Assembly: GCA_020630715.1 (NCBI GenBank)
Contig: JAHDIQ010000003.1
Coordinates: forward strand, 243,871 to 307,870
DNA from: Nonlabens sp.
GTDB taxonomy: Bacteria > Bacteroidota > Bacteroidia > Flavobacteriales > Flavobacteriaceae
Direction of reading: 5' to 3'
Length of the DNA: 64,000 bases
Made by a program: the position numbers and the translations under genes. This document shows, piece after piece, positions 51,801 through 60,008 of the stretch; within the stretch, counting starts at the first letter, position 1, and each line of letters begins with the position of its first letter. The notes under the pieces were generated by a model that had not been told where the DNA came from, searched no databases, and worked only from the letters and a program-made list of their open reading frames with translations.

Positions 51801-53096
51801 CTGCGCTTTCGCGGAAGCGTGAATATCTGCCAGCAATGGTGCAATAAATTCCTGTTCAAATTGTACCACTTCGTTCATCAACGAGATGATACTGTTCACA
51901 TTCGCACGGCTTTTACTGCGTTGTGGCTCTGCATCTAGCGTGATGTAATCTACATTGATACCGTCATTTGAGCGTTGTCTCCTGATGAGCTGCCCACTTT
52001 CTGAAAGATTAGACGCCACGATTTCCTGAAGCGCCAAACCACCGCTTGTCATAGACCGCACAAAGCTCGCATCGGTAAGACCAGTCTCGGCAATGGCGGT
52101 TTTCTTTGCGTAAAACGGCATTACTTCGGGATATTTAGCAAAGGTGGCGCTCAGAAAACAGCACGCTTTCGTCTGCGGAAGTACTTCGCGCATCCACGTA
52201 CCAATGATGGAATCAAAACCACCTGCCATATGTGACTCGTCAAGAATGAAAATGACTTTCCTATATTTCTTGCTGCCTTCCAGACCATTGTTGACCATAC
52301 TTTCCAGCCATAGTCGTTTATAAGGATGCGCCGACTGCACCTGTGAATAGGTGCAAAAAATCATATCGTAGCCTACTGGTAAATGATCGAGCGTTTCTGT
52401 GATGGTTATAAACGGTACTTTATCTGGATCAGGTAGATTCTTGCCTATCTTTTTGTGCCACTCAATAGATTCTGGACTTTCTGTAGGAAACTCTTTTTCG
52501 GTAGTGATAAGTTCATATTGCGCCTTGCTGTTCATTGGGCTAAAAACCACTTTGCCGTCTGCATCCTTCACTTTGGCATCGGTATCTGTGTTGACAATAA
52601 AAGGTCGGATATTGTCAAAACCGATGGCCTTGAGATCCCGATACATATCTGTAAACAGATCGGGCTTCTTTGTAAAGAAAACGGGAAGAAAGCCCTGCAT
52701 AACTGCGTGTCGTATCACCGCAGCAGCTTGCCTGCCTTTCCCAATTCCCGTTTGATCTGCTATAATAATACCTTGCTCATTCTCAAATTGCTTGAGATAG
52801 AGACCTACCGCATCAACCTGTTCTGCACCCAAGCCTTTCCACATTGCCTTGGTAGATTCATACTTGAGCTGGTTGCGCACGTAATTGTCTATATTACCTT
52901 TATCCTTAACGATACGATTTAAGGACTTCTGAACTTCAAAAGCCATATTGCGCGGTATGAGCGTATTCATTTTATACGGTGCCTGTGACTTAGACACGTA
53001 GGGAACCAAAGCCGCTTCCTGCGTGGCAAGTTTTGCAACTTCATCAGCATTCTGGCTGAATTCTGCTTCTTTGATATCGAGTTCTTCGTTATTCAT
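48837..53096 (-). CDS. Strawberry-notch-type SF2 helicase
   Basis: 1419 residues. Walker A variant ADQTGIGKGRQ (113-123), motif II ILDESHMAGG (about 285-294) and motif VI QKRGRINRTGQV (about 683-694) are those of the strawberry-notch/SNF2-like group found in many phages and plasmids. The C-terminal 700 residues are a family-specific helical and beta region. It likely remodels or unwinds DNA in replication or defence. It is followed by a 140-aa gene and a big methylase, a common pairing in such elements. An imperfect palindrome lies at 51803. Confidence 0.82.
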   Translation of the reverse strand: MNNEELDIKEAEFSQNADEVAKLATQEAALVPYVSKSQAPYKMNTLIPRNMAFEVQKSLNRIVKDKGNIDNYVRNQLKYESTKAMWKGLGAEQVDAVGLYLKQFENEQGIIIADQTGIGKGRQAAAVIRHAVMQGFLPVFFTKKPDLFTDMYRDLKAIGFDNIRPFIVNTDTDAKVKDADGKVVFSPMNSKAQYELITTEKEFPTESPESIEWHKKIGKNLPDPDKVPFITITETLDHLPVGYDMIFCTYSQVQSAHPYKRLWLESMVNNGLEGSKKYRKVIFILDESHMAGGFDSIIGTWMREVLPQTKACCFLSATFAKYPEVMPFYAKKTAIAETGLTDASFVRSMTSGGLALQEIVASNLSESGQLIRRQRSNDGINVDYITLDAEPQRSKSRANVNSIISLMNEVVQFEQEFIAPLLADIHASAKAQGEHMSSKPRSLGVKQSPYFSRVFNIVDQMLFALKVKDVVDHTIKLLKEDKKVVIAFKSTMGAFLKEMNLVSGDVIPNEQMDFVRTLVRGLDGIFNYNYTAIDGSKTRERIELEELPQKGIEKYKDIKSRMVLESSGLSISPIDELIHLIETQKKPKHLGGHTDMYFKVAEVTGRNQRIAMDGDEAVVQAFRSNTERSFRMFNSGDYDVLLINQSGSTGSSAHASKDFKDQRQRAMIVHQFELDINTEVQKRGRINRTGQVVLPEYYYITSDIPTEKRLMTMLKAKLKSLDANTTGSQKTNDETLKSADFLNKYGDIAAWNWVDENQEMMEQLGYPTYQKKTDKNGNIRYERNGFKDGAVRQLTGRAGLLKVEEQDALYDDLLERYDHQIKLEKQQGTYDLETEFLPLDAETKKRFLFQKGQGGVTPFGKDTVRDITIVNNLKRPFTKQDIDKRITDALDGQKPVQVRMKMVDAINEKYPLLVEERKAKKLDVINRLKEDRDDLPQRGSGATEKENERIQSDWTKLEEIIHAKTSQLATYVAGLENTKRSIIRYITMWNVGDVVRVPFIGTTITPSWGIFLGVSIGKSGKNPYTLSNISLKFGVTDSRKILTYSLQPAEQSFISQIFTESRDISETDVQMVNLEWNELIKKASSKRERRHILTENIVGASNQIGTQNKLIKYNTKEGTIKNGILLHRDFGKDGEANSAVLPISEAFNIIRKLDVDDFFADHKLNFRVKRISENYFQLYLDKRDLYPAIIDEKLRSFLKRADGQSQDELPDFVQNAGDMTAALHLEKLQLFLNRLDAFGVQFLGHARELEDWEIENEADWKSKTKSTSGSYKYRLGRAYGQGSNPTTGFVSYEEPSSQYEYGLVIYNRPLSDKEKFNYSLIPVFKNVEEPYQIWKTETLASGLKDDFNNIVSDARRLPLHDAIESLGYFILNHPHEDGNAEFVFGEYTYQELGRIFFEDTIAQISAIDEMINQLQIAQA

Positions 53097-53511
53097 TTTT
53101 AAAAAGGGCTAATGCTTCCAAATAGCTGCGAAGCGTGGTTTCTGAATACAATTGCACGGCTTCTTCCTTGTCCATACCACCATACATTATGGAACTGGTC
53201 GGCAGACTGTCATCCATCTTGTCCCAACTTTCTTTGAGCGTCCAGAGTGCGGTCTGCATTTTGTCTGTTTCCAATAGAAAACTGGCGATTTCATCGGTAG
53301 TGTTGCCTTCATTGTAAACCACTTCCAGATATTCTTCTATGAGAGCTATGGGATCTTCGCCCATCGCTCTTGCCTGTTCGATGAGTTCGTGCAACTGTAT
53401 AAAAATGCCAGCTTCGTGATCTTCAAAGCGCTCAAACTTAGATGGGTTTGAGACCATAAAAAGACGTGCCTTAACATCGCCAGACATCAATTGATTGTTA
53501 TAAAATATCAT
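53089..53511 (-). CDS. 140-aa acidic helical protein between helicase and methylase
   Basis: A small, acidic, helical protein (RFEDHEAGIFIQLHELIEQAR; EEAVQLYSETTLRSYLEALALF). It overlaps the helicase gene by 8 bp and the methylase by 1 bp, so the three are translated together. No family recognised; possibly a linker or regulatory subunit for the pair. Confidence 0.58.
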   Translation of the reverse strand: MIFYNNQLMSGDVKARLFMVSNPSKFERFEDHEAGIFIQLHELIEQARAMGEDPIALIEEYLEVVYNEGNTTDEIASFLLETDKMQTALWTLKESWDKMDDSLPTSSIMYGGMDKEEAVQLYSETTLRSYLEALALFKNE

Positions 53512-56186
53512 TAGGTTCTTGCTTTTTTGAGTTGGGATATGAGTGTGTTTAGATTGGGTTTGATGTGTGACTTCACACGTTTCCAGAGATCGAAGAAGCT
53601 CTCAACCATCGTGTCCAGTTCTGGTGCTTTGGTACGGTCTGGCGCTACTCCAAATGGTTTTGACTTTCTACCGCCTATAAGTATGAGCATTGTTTTGGTC
53701 ACAGCGCCTTGCTTGTTGTAGAGCTTATAGCTGTTCATATTGATGATATCATCCACCTGATAATGACGGTACAACCAATTAAAGAAAGGTCGGTATTTTG
53801 CAAAGAGCCCATCTTCACCAAAATAGACGTGACCCATTATGATTATAGCCGCTTTGCCATCGTCTTTCATTGTATGCAATGCAAGTCCTGCCATCAAATG
53901 TTCCAGACGAATATGGTTGGCAATCCCACGCTGTTTATTAAAGTATTTATTGGCAATACGTTCTTTATCGAACTTGGACGCTTCCCATTTTGCAAAAGGT
54001 GGATTGGTTACAACCACGTCGTGCACCTTGGTCATTACTACTGGAAAAGGTTCGGCTGCATTGTTATTAGTAATACGACCAAAACCTTGATACTCCAGCG
54101 ATTTCTTTCGACTGTTGTCAATCTCGTTGACGTGTGTGATTTGCGGATTTGCGCCCACCAGCAATAAGCCATTGCCCGCACTTGGCTCAAAAATCAACTC
54201 GGCATCTTTCATCTGCGTGTATTCTGCCACGATTGCTCCTATGGGACAAGGCGTTGAATATTGCTTGTAGAGTTCCTTGCTACTGTCAGAATAGGCGTAG
54301 GTAGGTTGCACCTGAGTCCAGAAAAAATCCATTTTTCGCAATCGGCTTTCAAATGGGATCGGTTCTTTGTAGAGCATTTTGTACCACAAGAGCCAACTCA
54401 GTTCTACTGCTTCCCAGAGTGCACCGATGTTTGGCGCACCTGTTTCATCCTTTAAAGCTTCGACTTTCTTTTTTGATAGGCGTTCCGCTTTCGCGAAAGC
54501 GGTATGCATCACAGCCACCACACGATCTATGTAATCGTTTTTGGATTTCGATTTTGTAGGGGTTTGTTTTTTAGGAAGGGATTTGGGCGCTGGATCAGGT
54601 TTGTTCTGGTCATCTAAATAAGATTGAATCGCAACTTTTGAACGTTCCAAACGGTTCATCTGCCATTGCATTTCGCTGAAAACTTCTTTGGATTTTTTGT
54701 CCGTTTTGGGCTTACCAGTTTTAGGATTTACGTAGTCCAAATGATCTTCTACCAACTGCAAAAGCATATCATCTATGATCTCAATTCCTTTTTGAGGATC
54801 TGCCACAGGACGTGAATGCTCGACCACAGACCACCATTTGTGACTGTCGTTCTCAATGTCGATTTCTGCACCCAAAGGCGAGACACTTCTATATCCCGTA
54901 TGGATATTTACATAAGGGTAATCCAGATCTGTTGGATAGCCGATGGCCGAGAAAGCTTCTGGACCACGATTTTCCCATTCCTGTAACAGAGAAGAGCGAT
55001 TCACTTTTACACCATAATCTTTGGGATGTGGCATTTGCGAGAGCCGAAAAAGCTCCAGACCAGAAACTTGATTAAGATTTTCGTCTGTGATTTTATAAAG
55101 GTGGGGAAACTTAAACTTTAAGAAATTACCGTCGCCTATAGTCAGGCTTCCAGATTGAAAAGGCTCGCCAGCGTTTACAGGTACAAGCACATTAGGAACG
55201 ATATGATCCCGACTAAAAATATCTTTGGATATCGCAAGCGCTTCGGTCTCAATTTCTTTTAAGGGAATGAGTTCCAACTTCAACGACTGATACAAACGAT
55301 TGACTTGCATCAACGCCATCGCTCGATCACCGATGGCCAAGTCGTACACCCAATCCTTAAAGTTTTGCAAGGCTTTTAAGAGATGGTTTCTAAAATGAAT
55401 CTCGCTCCATTGCTCTGAGGCATCTTCGAGGTCAATTATAGTCGTGGAGATAATTGTTTCTGGTTCGCCGTCCAGTTCTTCAGTCTGCTCGTTGAGTTTT
55501 TCAATAACTTCCTTTAAAACCGAACGTGTGGAAAGTTTACGTTCTGCATCTGTTCTATAACCAAAATCATCATCAACATTCTCAGCTACATCTTTAGGGA
55601 CTTCCTTATTTTCAATATCTCCTTCCTTAGCAACTAGCTTATTTTTTGAAACTGCTTCCTTAGCGACTTCCATTTCGGTTGGTTCACTTTCTAAAGCGAC
55701 CATACCGTCTATCACGCTCCCGCCTCTAAACAGGACGCGCGACTTTCTCTTGTAGTTGCGAGGATGTACTTCTATATGCTTGAGCGCATCGCCATATTTA
55801 CCCATCGCAAAGCGACTTGCAATCTCATAGGCTACTTTCTTGTAGGAATCAAATACAACGAAATGTTCCTGCTCTGCTTTTTGCTGTCCCTTAAGGAAGA
55901 TCGTTACATAAGAAAACTGCCCAGCGTCAATGTTTTCTAAGGACGACTCGAAAGAAGGATGGATTAACACCTGTTTCCAATCGCCATCTCTACCAAATTC
56001 TTTTTCCAGCTCTTCTGTATAGCGACAGTAGGCAGGATGATTGTCCACATACCATTTGGTAGGATCTGACAGCGTTTCCTTAAAACCTAGTTCCTTTAAA
56101 TGGAAAGCTAGTTCTTTAGGAAGCACTTCGCTAAAATGAAGCTCAATGCCTTTTTTCTGTTTGTTGAGTGTACTGGTTAACTGCAT
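53511..56186 (-). CDS. Large adenine-type DNA methyltransferase-like protein
   Basis: 891 residues from ATG 56186 (the open frame begins at TTG 56198). In the C-terminal third: motif I LIFEPSAGNGLLL (about 660) and motif IV VVTNPPFAKWE (about 725), typical of N6-adenine methylases. The N-terminal 450 residues carry no recognised domain. There is a lysine/glutamate-rich stretch at about 165-200 (VAKEAVSKNKLVAKEG), encoded by a short DNA repeat. Together with the helicase it may modify and process the element's own DNA, for example for protection. Confidence 0.75.
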   Translation of the reverse strand: MQLTSTLNKQKKGIELHFSEVLPKELAFHLKELGFKETLSDPTKWYVDNHPAYCRYTEELEKEFGRDGDWKQVLIHPSFESSLENIDAGQFSYVTIFLKGQQKAEQEHFVVFDSYKKVAYEIASRFAMGKYGDALKHIEVHPRNYKRKSRVLFRGGSVIDGMVALESEPTEMEVAKEAVSKNKLVAKEGDIENKEVPKDVAENVDDDFGYRTDAERKLSTRSVLKEVIEKLNEQTEELDGEPETIISTTIIDLEDASEQWSEIHFRNHLLKALQNFKDWVYDLAIGDRAMALMQVNRLYQSLKLELIPLKEIETEALAISKDIFSRDHIVPNVLVPVNAGEPFQSGSLTIGDGNFLKFKFPHLYKITDENLNQVSGLELFRLSQMPHPKDYGVKVNRSSLLQEWENRGPEAFSAIGYPTDLDYPYVNIHTGYRSVSPLGAEIDIENDSHKWWSVVEHSRPVADPQKGIEIIDDMLLQLVEDHLDYVNPKTGKPKTDKKSKEVFSEMQWQMNRLERSKVAIQSYLDDQNKPDPAPKSLPKKQTPTKSKSKNDYIDRVVAVMHTAFAKAERLSKKKVEALKDETGAPNIGALWEAVELSWLLWYKMLYKEPIPFESRLRKMDFFWTQVQPTYAYSDSSKELYKQYSTPCPIGAIVAEYTQMKDAELIFEPSAGNGLLLVGANPQITHVNEIDNSRKKSLEYQGFGRITNNNAAEPFPVVMTKVHDVVVTNPPFAKWEASKFDKERIANKYFNKQRGIANHIRLEHLMAGLALHTMKDDGKAAIIIMGHVYFGEDGLFAKYRPFFNWLYRHYQVDDIINMNSYKLYNKQGAVTKTMLILIGGRKSKPFGVAPDRTKAPELDTMVESFFDLWKRVKSHIKPNLNTLISQLKKART
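54486..54501. repeat. Perfect CGCTTTCGCGAAAGCG palindrome, in the methylase gene
   Basis: Codes TAFAKAER. Confidence 0.7.
55591..55675. repeat. Degenerate TCCTTAAGGA repeats inside the methylase gene
   Basis: Several imperfect copies of TTCCTTAAGGAACT-like units lie here, including CTTTAGGGACTTCC, CCTTCCTTAGCAACTAG and GCTTCCTTAGCGACTTCC. They share spacing and flanks with perfect copies in the neighbouring glycosyltransferase gene. Here they encode the VAKEAVSKNKLVAKEG stretch. Confidence 0.5.
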
Positions 56187-56330
56187 TTGCGATCCCAAAA
56201 TTTACTAGTCGCTTAAGCACTAGTTTGTGGTGTGACTTGGGATAAATATAGATTTCGCTTTCGCGAAAGTGGCGTCACGCAAAGGGATTGCGGTACATTG
56301 AAGCGTGATGCTTATAGGTCAATAAACAAT

Positions 56331-56354
56331 AAACCCCAGCGAGAGCTAGGGTTT
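56331..56354. terminator. Hairpin between the methylase gene and the 43-aa gene
   Basis: AAACCC and GGGTTT, with AGC and GCT nested inside and a GAGA loop, form a hairpin followed by TTTG. It lies between divergent or adjacent transcripts and may stop transcription in either direction. The surrounding 300 bp also hold a near-perfect CGCTTTCGCGAAAGTG palindrome at 56256-56271 and nothing else I can identify. Confidence 0.5.
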
Positions 56355-56495
56355 TGAATTTATAGGTGGTATAAATTAATTTTGGTTCGTTCGGTACGCA
56401 ACATCATATTAATAAAATCAAGATGATGTTGAAAACTTAAATCTACAAACAGCTTGTAAATGATTAAATTAGTAAGATATTTTAAATACAATATT

Positions 56496-56627
56496 ATGGG
56501 AATCAAGACAGGTCCAAAAAGAATTGCAAAGTCAACTGGCAAACCAGATAGACGTCAGCGAGATAATAAAAAGACTGGTGGGAACACACCGTCATTAAAA
56601 CCGCATAAGCATAAGAAAGGAGATTAA
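56496..56627 (+). CDS. Second 43-aa basic protein
   Basis: Sequence MGIKTGPKRIAKSTGKPDRR then QRDNKKTGGNTPSLKPHKHK and KGD: strongly basic, no hydrophobic core. It has the same length as the basic protein at 42.3 kb, but no clear sequence identity. It is alone on the plus strand between two minus-strand operons. It may bind nucleic acid. Coding is supported by composition and clean start and stop, not by homology. Confidence 0.5.
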   Translation: MGIKTGPKRIAKSTGKPDRRQRDNKKTGGNTPSLKPHKHKKGD

Positions 56628-56647
56628 TTTTTTCCAAATTAGCTTGC

Positions 56648-57832
56648 CTAAATAAACAAATCCTGAAACACCTGTAGTTGCCTACTGGTAAAATGCTGTT
56701 CCATCCAGATGGACTTGAGCGCATTCTTGCCCATCTGCTCACGTAGCTCCTTATCTTTTACTAAGCGCACGATGGACTTTACCCAATCGTCAGTAGTTTC
56801 GGTAAGCAGTCCTGTTTCTCCTTCCTTAAGGACTTGTTTAGCCGGATGGTAAACAGAAGCTATTGCAGGAATACCAAAAACTGCGCACTCTAATAGCGTC
56901 GTGTAAGGCCCACATTGAGAAAAGCGGTTTTTTTCACTTGGCAATAGGGCAATGTCTAATGCCAAATCATTCAACTTTTTAAAGTCGTTTGCAAAAGAGA
57001 CGGGCTTATGATATTCTACAGCTAGTCCTTTAAGAACTAGCTCGCCTTGATTGTCTTTTCCATCCCAACCGTAACAGACAAATTGAACTTCTTCCTTAAG
57101 GACTTCCTTGTTTTTTGTAACTAGTTCCTTAAGGACTAGCAAATCTGACAACTGACTTTTGCTACCTAAAATCCCAATCCGAACAATCTCGGACTCATTC
57201 CTTTTTAACGGTGGTATCTCTTCGTAACCCAGTCGTGACACTAAAGATGGTAATTGTACTACGTGAGTGGTGTGGTTGGGAAAGTTCTCTAACAACAATT
57301 TTTTGTAAAAGTTGGATAGTGGTTTTGTTGCAGTTGTTACAACATCCATTGAAATCATATTAGATAATAATTGCTCTTTGTCACGTGTACCAATCTTGCG
57401 TGACATTGCGTGACTTTGTGGAATAGAGGTGTAATTCTGATCCACATCCATTACCAATTGTACGTCTGGACGCAAGACGCGTATAGCCTTGATAAAGAAA
57501 TCAACATCTGAGAATATAACTGGAAAGATGATATAGTCTGCCCAATACAGTAGTTGCTCATCAATCAAGTTTTCATAATCCTCAAAACGTTTATTGAAGT
57601 CAAAAGTCTCAATCTTAGTGATTATGGCGGTATGTGATGCAGTTTTGTTCAACTCTAATGCTGGCGTAATTGCCCTATAATGGCCCGTAGAATCGAAGCA
57701 GGGCGAAACATAAAGCAAGTGAACAGTATCGTCACTTTCCTTATAATCAGGATATTTTCTATGGAAGGAAGTCTCAGTCCTTAATCGTTTCTGAAGTTCT
57801 AAAATGGTTCTCATATCAGTTGGTTTCAGCAT
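56648..57832 (-). CDS. Glycosyltransferase family 4-like (GT-B) protein
   Basis: 394 residues from ATG 57832; ATG 57814 is an alternative. N-terminal half with VHLLYVSPCFDSTGHYRAITPALEL, C-terminal half with RIGILGSKSQLSDLLVL, LDIALLPSEKNRFSQCGPYTTLLECAVFGIPAIAS and GETGLL. That is the sugar-nucleotide-binding part of GT-B enzymes. It could modify a host surface polysaccharide, to block rival phages, or modify DNA. The gene contains perfect TCCTTAAGGA repeats. It is unusual in a replication-like operon. No DNA-glucosylation partner is visible. Confidence 0.7.
   Translation of the reverse strand: MLKPTDMRTILELQKRLRTETSFHRKYPDYKESDDTVHLLYVSPCFDSTGHYRAITPALELNKTASHTAIITKIETFDFNKRFEDYENLIDEQLLYWADYIIFPVIFSDVDFFIKAIRVLRPDVQLVMDVDQNYTSIPQSHAMSRKIGTRDKEQLLSNMISMDVVTTATKPLSNFYKKLLLENFPNHTTHVVQLPSLVSRLGYEEIPPLKRNESEIVRIGILGSKSQLSDLLVLKELVTKNKEVLKEEVQFVCYGWDGKDNQGELVLKGLAVEYHKPVSFANDFKKLNDLALDIALLPSEKNRFSQCGPYTTLLECAVFGIPAIASVYHPAKQVLKEGETGLLTETTDDWVKSIVRLVKDKELREQMGKNALKSIWMEQHFTSRQLQVFQDLFI
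56821..57139. repeat. Perfect and near-perfect TCCTTAAGGA repeats in the glycosyltransferase gene
   Basis: Copies: CTTCCTTAAGGACTT at 56821-56835, GCTAGTCCTTTAAGAACTAGC at 57021-57041 (almost a palindrome), CTTCCTTAAGGACTT at 57091-57105 and CTAGTTCCTTAAGGACTAG at 57121-57139. Two or three copies lie in a regular arrangement; the same units are degenerate in the methylase gene. Possibly a protein-binding site or a fixed mobile repeat. Confidence 0.55.
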
Positions 57833-58097
57833 TAATATTCATCTCGTTTCCTTCGTAAAATTTTGCAATGCGCTGTCCAGTAGCCTTATCGTAAATCTCA
57901 ATAGTACCGGCTAATGGTCCGTACTCTTTTATCTTTTTGCGAAAGCGAGTCAAACCTGTTTCCCTGCTTTTAGTTTTTGATAGTTTATGTCTCCAGTCGA
58001 TAGAATACATTGTGCGCACGTTACCGTCTTTAAACCAGACAATCATCTTAGTTTCTGAGTCCTGACCTAGTTTCCAGCCTTTTTTCTTTTGTTGCAT
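57816..58097 (-). CDS. 93-aa protein, unknown
   Basis: A basic, beta-rich protein (GWKLGQDSETKMIVWFKDGNVRTMYSIDWRH; YGPLAGTIEIYDKATGQRIAKFY). It lies 1 bp from the 162-aa gene and overlaps the glycosyltransferase by 17 bp. No family recognised; might bind nucleic acid. Confidence 0.55.
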   Translation of the reverse strand: MQQKKKGWKLGQDSETKMIVWFKDGNVRTMYSIDWRHKLSKTKSRETGLTRFRKKIKEYGPLAGTIEIYDKATGQRIAKFYEGNEMNINAETN

Positions 58098-58585
58098 TAT
58101 TTGAAGTATTTAATGAGTGATAAAAGTGATATTTCCTTGATATATTTTTCTTTATGAAAAGCCTTGACCGTGACGACGCCTTGCTTGACATTGAGCCAAA
58201 TCTGCACATCTTGATCACAGATATGATTTGCCGTAGCAAATTCCTTGAGATATTTTTTAATACTGTAGGCAATCTTGTTACGCACATTTGGCAACCCTGC
58301 GATGCTGTCTTCTAAGAAGAAATAAGCGAGTTCATCCGTTGGTATTTCTTTCATCAGCACATCTTGATCGTACAGATAAGAAAGTACTTTGTGCTGTTCT
58401 TGATAAATACGCAAGTACAAGCGCTCGACAGGAATTTGTTGCCAGGTTGCAATATGCTCGGTGTAGCTTATGATATTCTGAGAGATTTTCTTCTCATAAC
58501 CGAAGACATCAATAGATATCTCGGCAATCGCTCCCTTGAGTTTATTGGTCAAGGCAACGTTTTTCTTTTTGAAAATGCGTTTCAT
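58097..58585 (-). CDS. 162-aa protein, unknown
   Basis: A mostly helical protein (SYTEHIATWQQIPVERLYLRIYQEQHKVLSYLYDQDVLMKEI) with a beta C-terminus (ANHICDQDVQIWLNVKQGVVTVKAFHKEKYIKEISLLSLIKYF). No TM helix. It begins 3 bp after the winged-helix gene. No family recognised; from position it may act with the putative replication protein. Confidence 0.55.
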   Translation of the reverse strand: MKRIFKKKNVALTNKLKGAIAEISIDVFGYEKKISQNIISYTEHIATWQQIPVERLYLRIYQEQHKVLSYLYDQDVLMKEIPTDELAYFFLEDSIAGLPNVRNKIAYSIKKYLKEFATANHICDQDVQIWLNVKQGVVTVKAFHKEKYIKEISLLSLIKYFK

Positions 58586-58588
58586 TCG

Positions 58589-59845
58589 TTAAGTATTGGT
58601 GTATAAAAATCGTTGTGTAGATGGGTTGAGTACACTTGCGTGAAAGTGTTGCAAGAGTTCAGGTTGACCGAGTTTGCCTATTCTCGTCTCACATTGCCTG
58701 AAAAGTGCCAATCTAGGTTTTTGCTTTGCAGTATCCTTTTTCTCATTGTTCAAAAACCTGCGGATTTGTGAAGCGACAATGAGTTTTAACTGCACATCAA
58801 GTTGTCTCTTCTTGTGATCCTGCCACCATTTTTTGGTGCCAGCAAACCCTGTTTTGTTTTCGGGATCAAAATATTGATGTGGCAACTGTACAAATCTGTT
58901 TTCAGGATCTTTAGCAAGATATTTCCGCACGAGTTCGATGCGATCTACATAACATTGATGCACTTTTGCCAGATGTTTGTCAGGTACTGGATCGTACCAT
59001 TTCCAGAGCAGTTTTTTCCCAATTGTGATCTGGGATTCTGTGAGATAGGTGTTTTGGTAGAGCACATTTCGCGAAAGCGTCCAAAGCGCATTCACATATA
59101 CAGAAAGGGAAGCGGAACGAGCCGAATCTCGTGGCAAATTTTCGGCGCCAGTTTGATTTGTGGCTCGCATCCGCGCATTTTCCCCTGCATCATTGGAAAT
59201 TTTGGGGCATTTTTTCCCTGTGTATCCTGTAAAAGTGTTGCTAGAAGCGTTGCGTGACGTTGTTTCTTTTGTGAGCGGTAGCGAATTCCTTTTATTCCCG
59301 AATAGCTTGGCTCGGCTTGAGTTATCAACGCCTATTATTAAATTATTTATGTAACCATTGTTACTAGAGTCTGTATGACGACAAGTTGTCGTAGGAATAT
59401 TTTTAACAGATTGATTGTGTGTAGATTGTAATTTCTGTGAATCCTGCTCGATTTTAGGCTTATCCACAGGTTTTAAACCGTTTGCTAACAGAATTTTTGG
59501 CTCGACCCAAAGGTCATATCCAGAGTTGGTACCGTGCCATATCTTATTGATAATGATACCTGCATCTATAAGCCTTTTTAAGTGACGCTGGATGGTTCTG
59601 GGGCTGGCGTTGCCCATTTTAGCCAACTGTAGATTGTTGGTTTTTAAGGGTGGTAAATTTTTAAGATCAAGTGTTGTGACATTGCTCGCTTTCAGTAAAG
59701 AAAGTCCGTAAATCTTAATGATGTCCTTTGCAGTTGAGGCTATTGCCTGTCGTATGCGGTTAGAAAGTTGATCTGTATTCTGGTTGTGTTCTTTAATGTG
59801 ATAATCCAATGCTTTAAAGGCGATGGAATAATTAACTATGCTCAT
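58589..59845 (-). CDS. Winged-helix DNA-binding protein, possible replication initiator
   Basis: 418 residues. The N-terminal domain (about 1-115) has a winged-helix pattern, with recognition helix SPRTIQRHLKRLIDAGIIINK followed by IWHGTNSGYDLWV. The middle is polar and variable (about 145-225). The C-terminal part is helical (VNALWTLSRNVLYQNTYLTESQITIGKKLLWKWY). Bacteroidota plasmid replication proteins have such N-terminal domains, but no nicking or primase motif is visible. It follows a regulator region at 60 kb and starts the replication-like operon. The role is inferred. Confidence 0.55.
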   Translation of the reverse strand: MSIVNYSIAFKALDYHIKEHNQNTDQLSNRIRQAIASTAKDIIKIYGLSLLKASNVTTLDLKNLPPLKTNNLQLAKMGNASPRTIQRHLKRLIDAGIIINKIWHGTNSGYDLWVEPKILLANGLKPVDKPKIEQDSQKLQSTHNQSVKNIPTTTCRHTDSSNNGYINNLIIGVDNSSRAKLFGNKRNSLPLTKETTSRNASSNTFTGYTGKKCPKISNDAGENARMRATNQTGAENLPRDSARSASLSVYVNALWTLSRNVLYQNTYLTESQITIGKKLLWKWYDPVPDKHLAKVHQCYVDRIELVRKYLAKDPENRFVQLPHQYFDPENKTGFAGTKKWWQDHKKRQLDVQLKLIVASQIRRFLNNEKKDTAKQKPRLALFRQCETRIGKLGQPELLQHFHASVLNPSTQRFLYTNT

Positions 59846-59993
59846 TTTTAGGACTGTTATGAAACAGCAAAGTGTGTGCTTTGTCTATCTCACTAGTCGG
59901 ATTGTGGTGCTTTTTTAGCATCTCTATTTCTTCCGTGATTTTTTTTATAAGGTTCAGGAAACCTTCATCTGGGCTATTTTCGGCAAATTTCAT
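59832..59993 (-). CDS. 53-aa helical protein overlapping the winged-helix gene
   Basis: Start ATG 59993, TAA stop at 59832, inside the first codons of the winged-helix gene (14-bp overlap). The protein is acidic at the N-terminus, then a charged helix (FLNLIKKITEEIEMLKKHHN). It is short but the overlap and typical start spacing suggest translation. Function unknown. Confidence 0.5.
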   Translation of the reverse strand: MKFAENSPDEGFLNLIKKITEEIEMLKKHHNPTSEIDKAHTLLFHNSPKNEHS

Positions 59994-60008
59994 AAGATGA
60001 GATCTGCA

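Noticed and set aside
16162..56186. Conjugative element (ICE) interpretation of the backbone
   Set aside because: No relaxase, TraG/VirD4, VirB4 or Bacteroidota tra genes could be recognised; the ATPase has no conjugation-type flanking genes.
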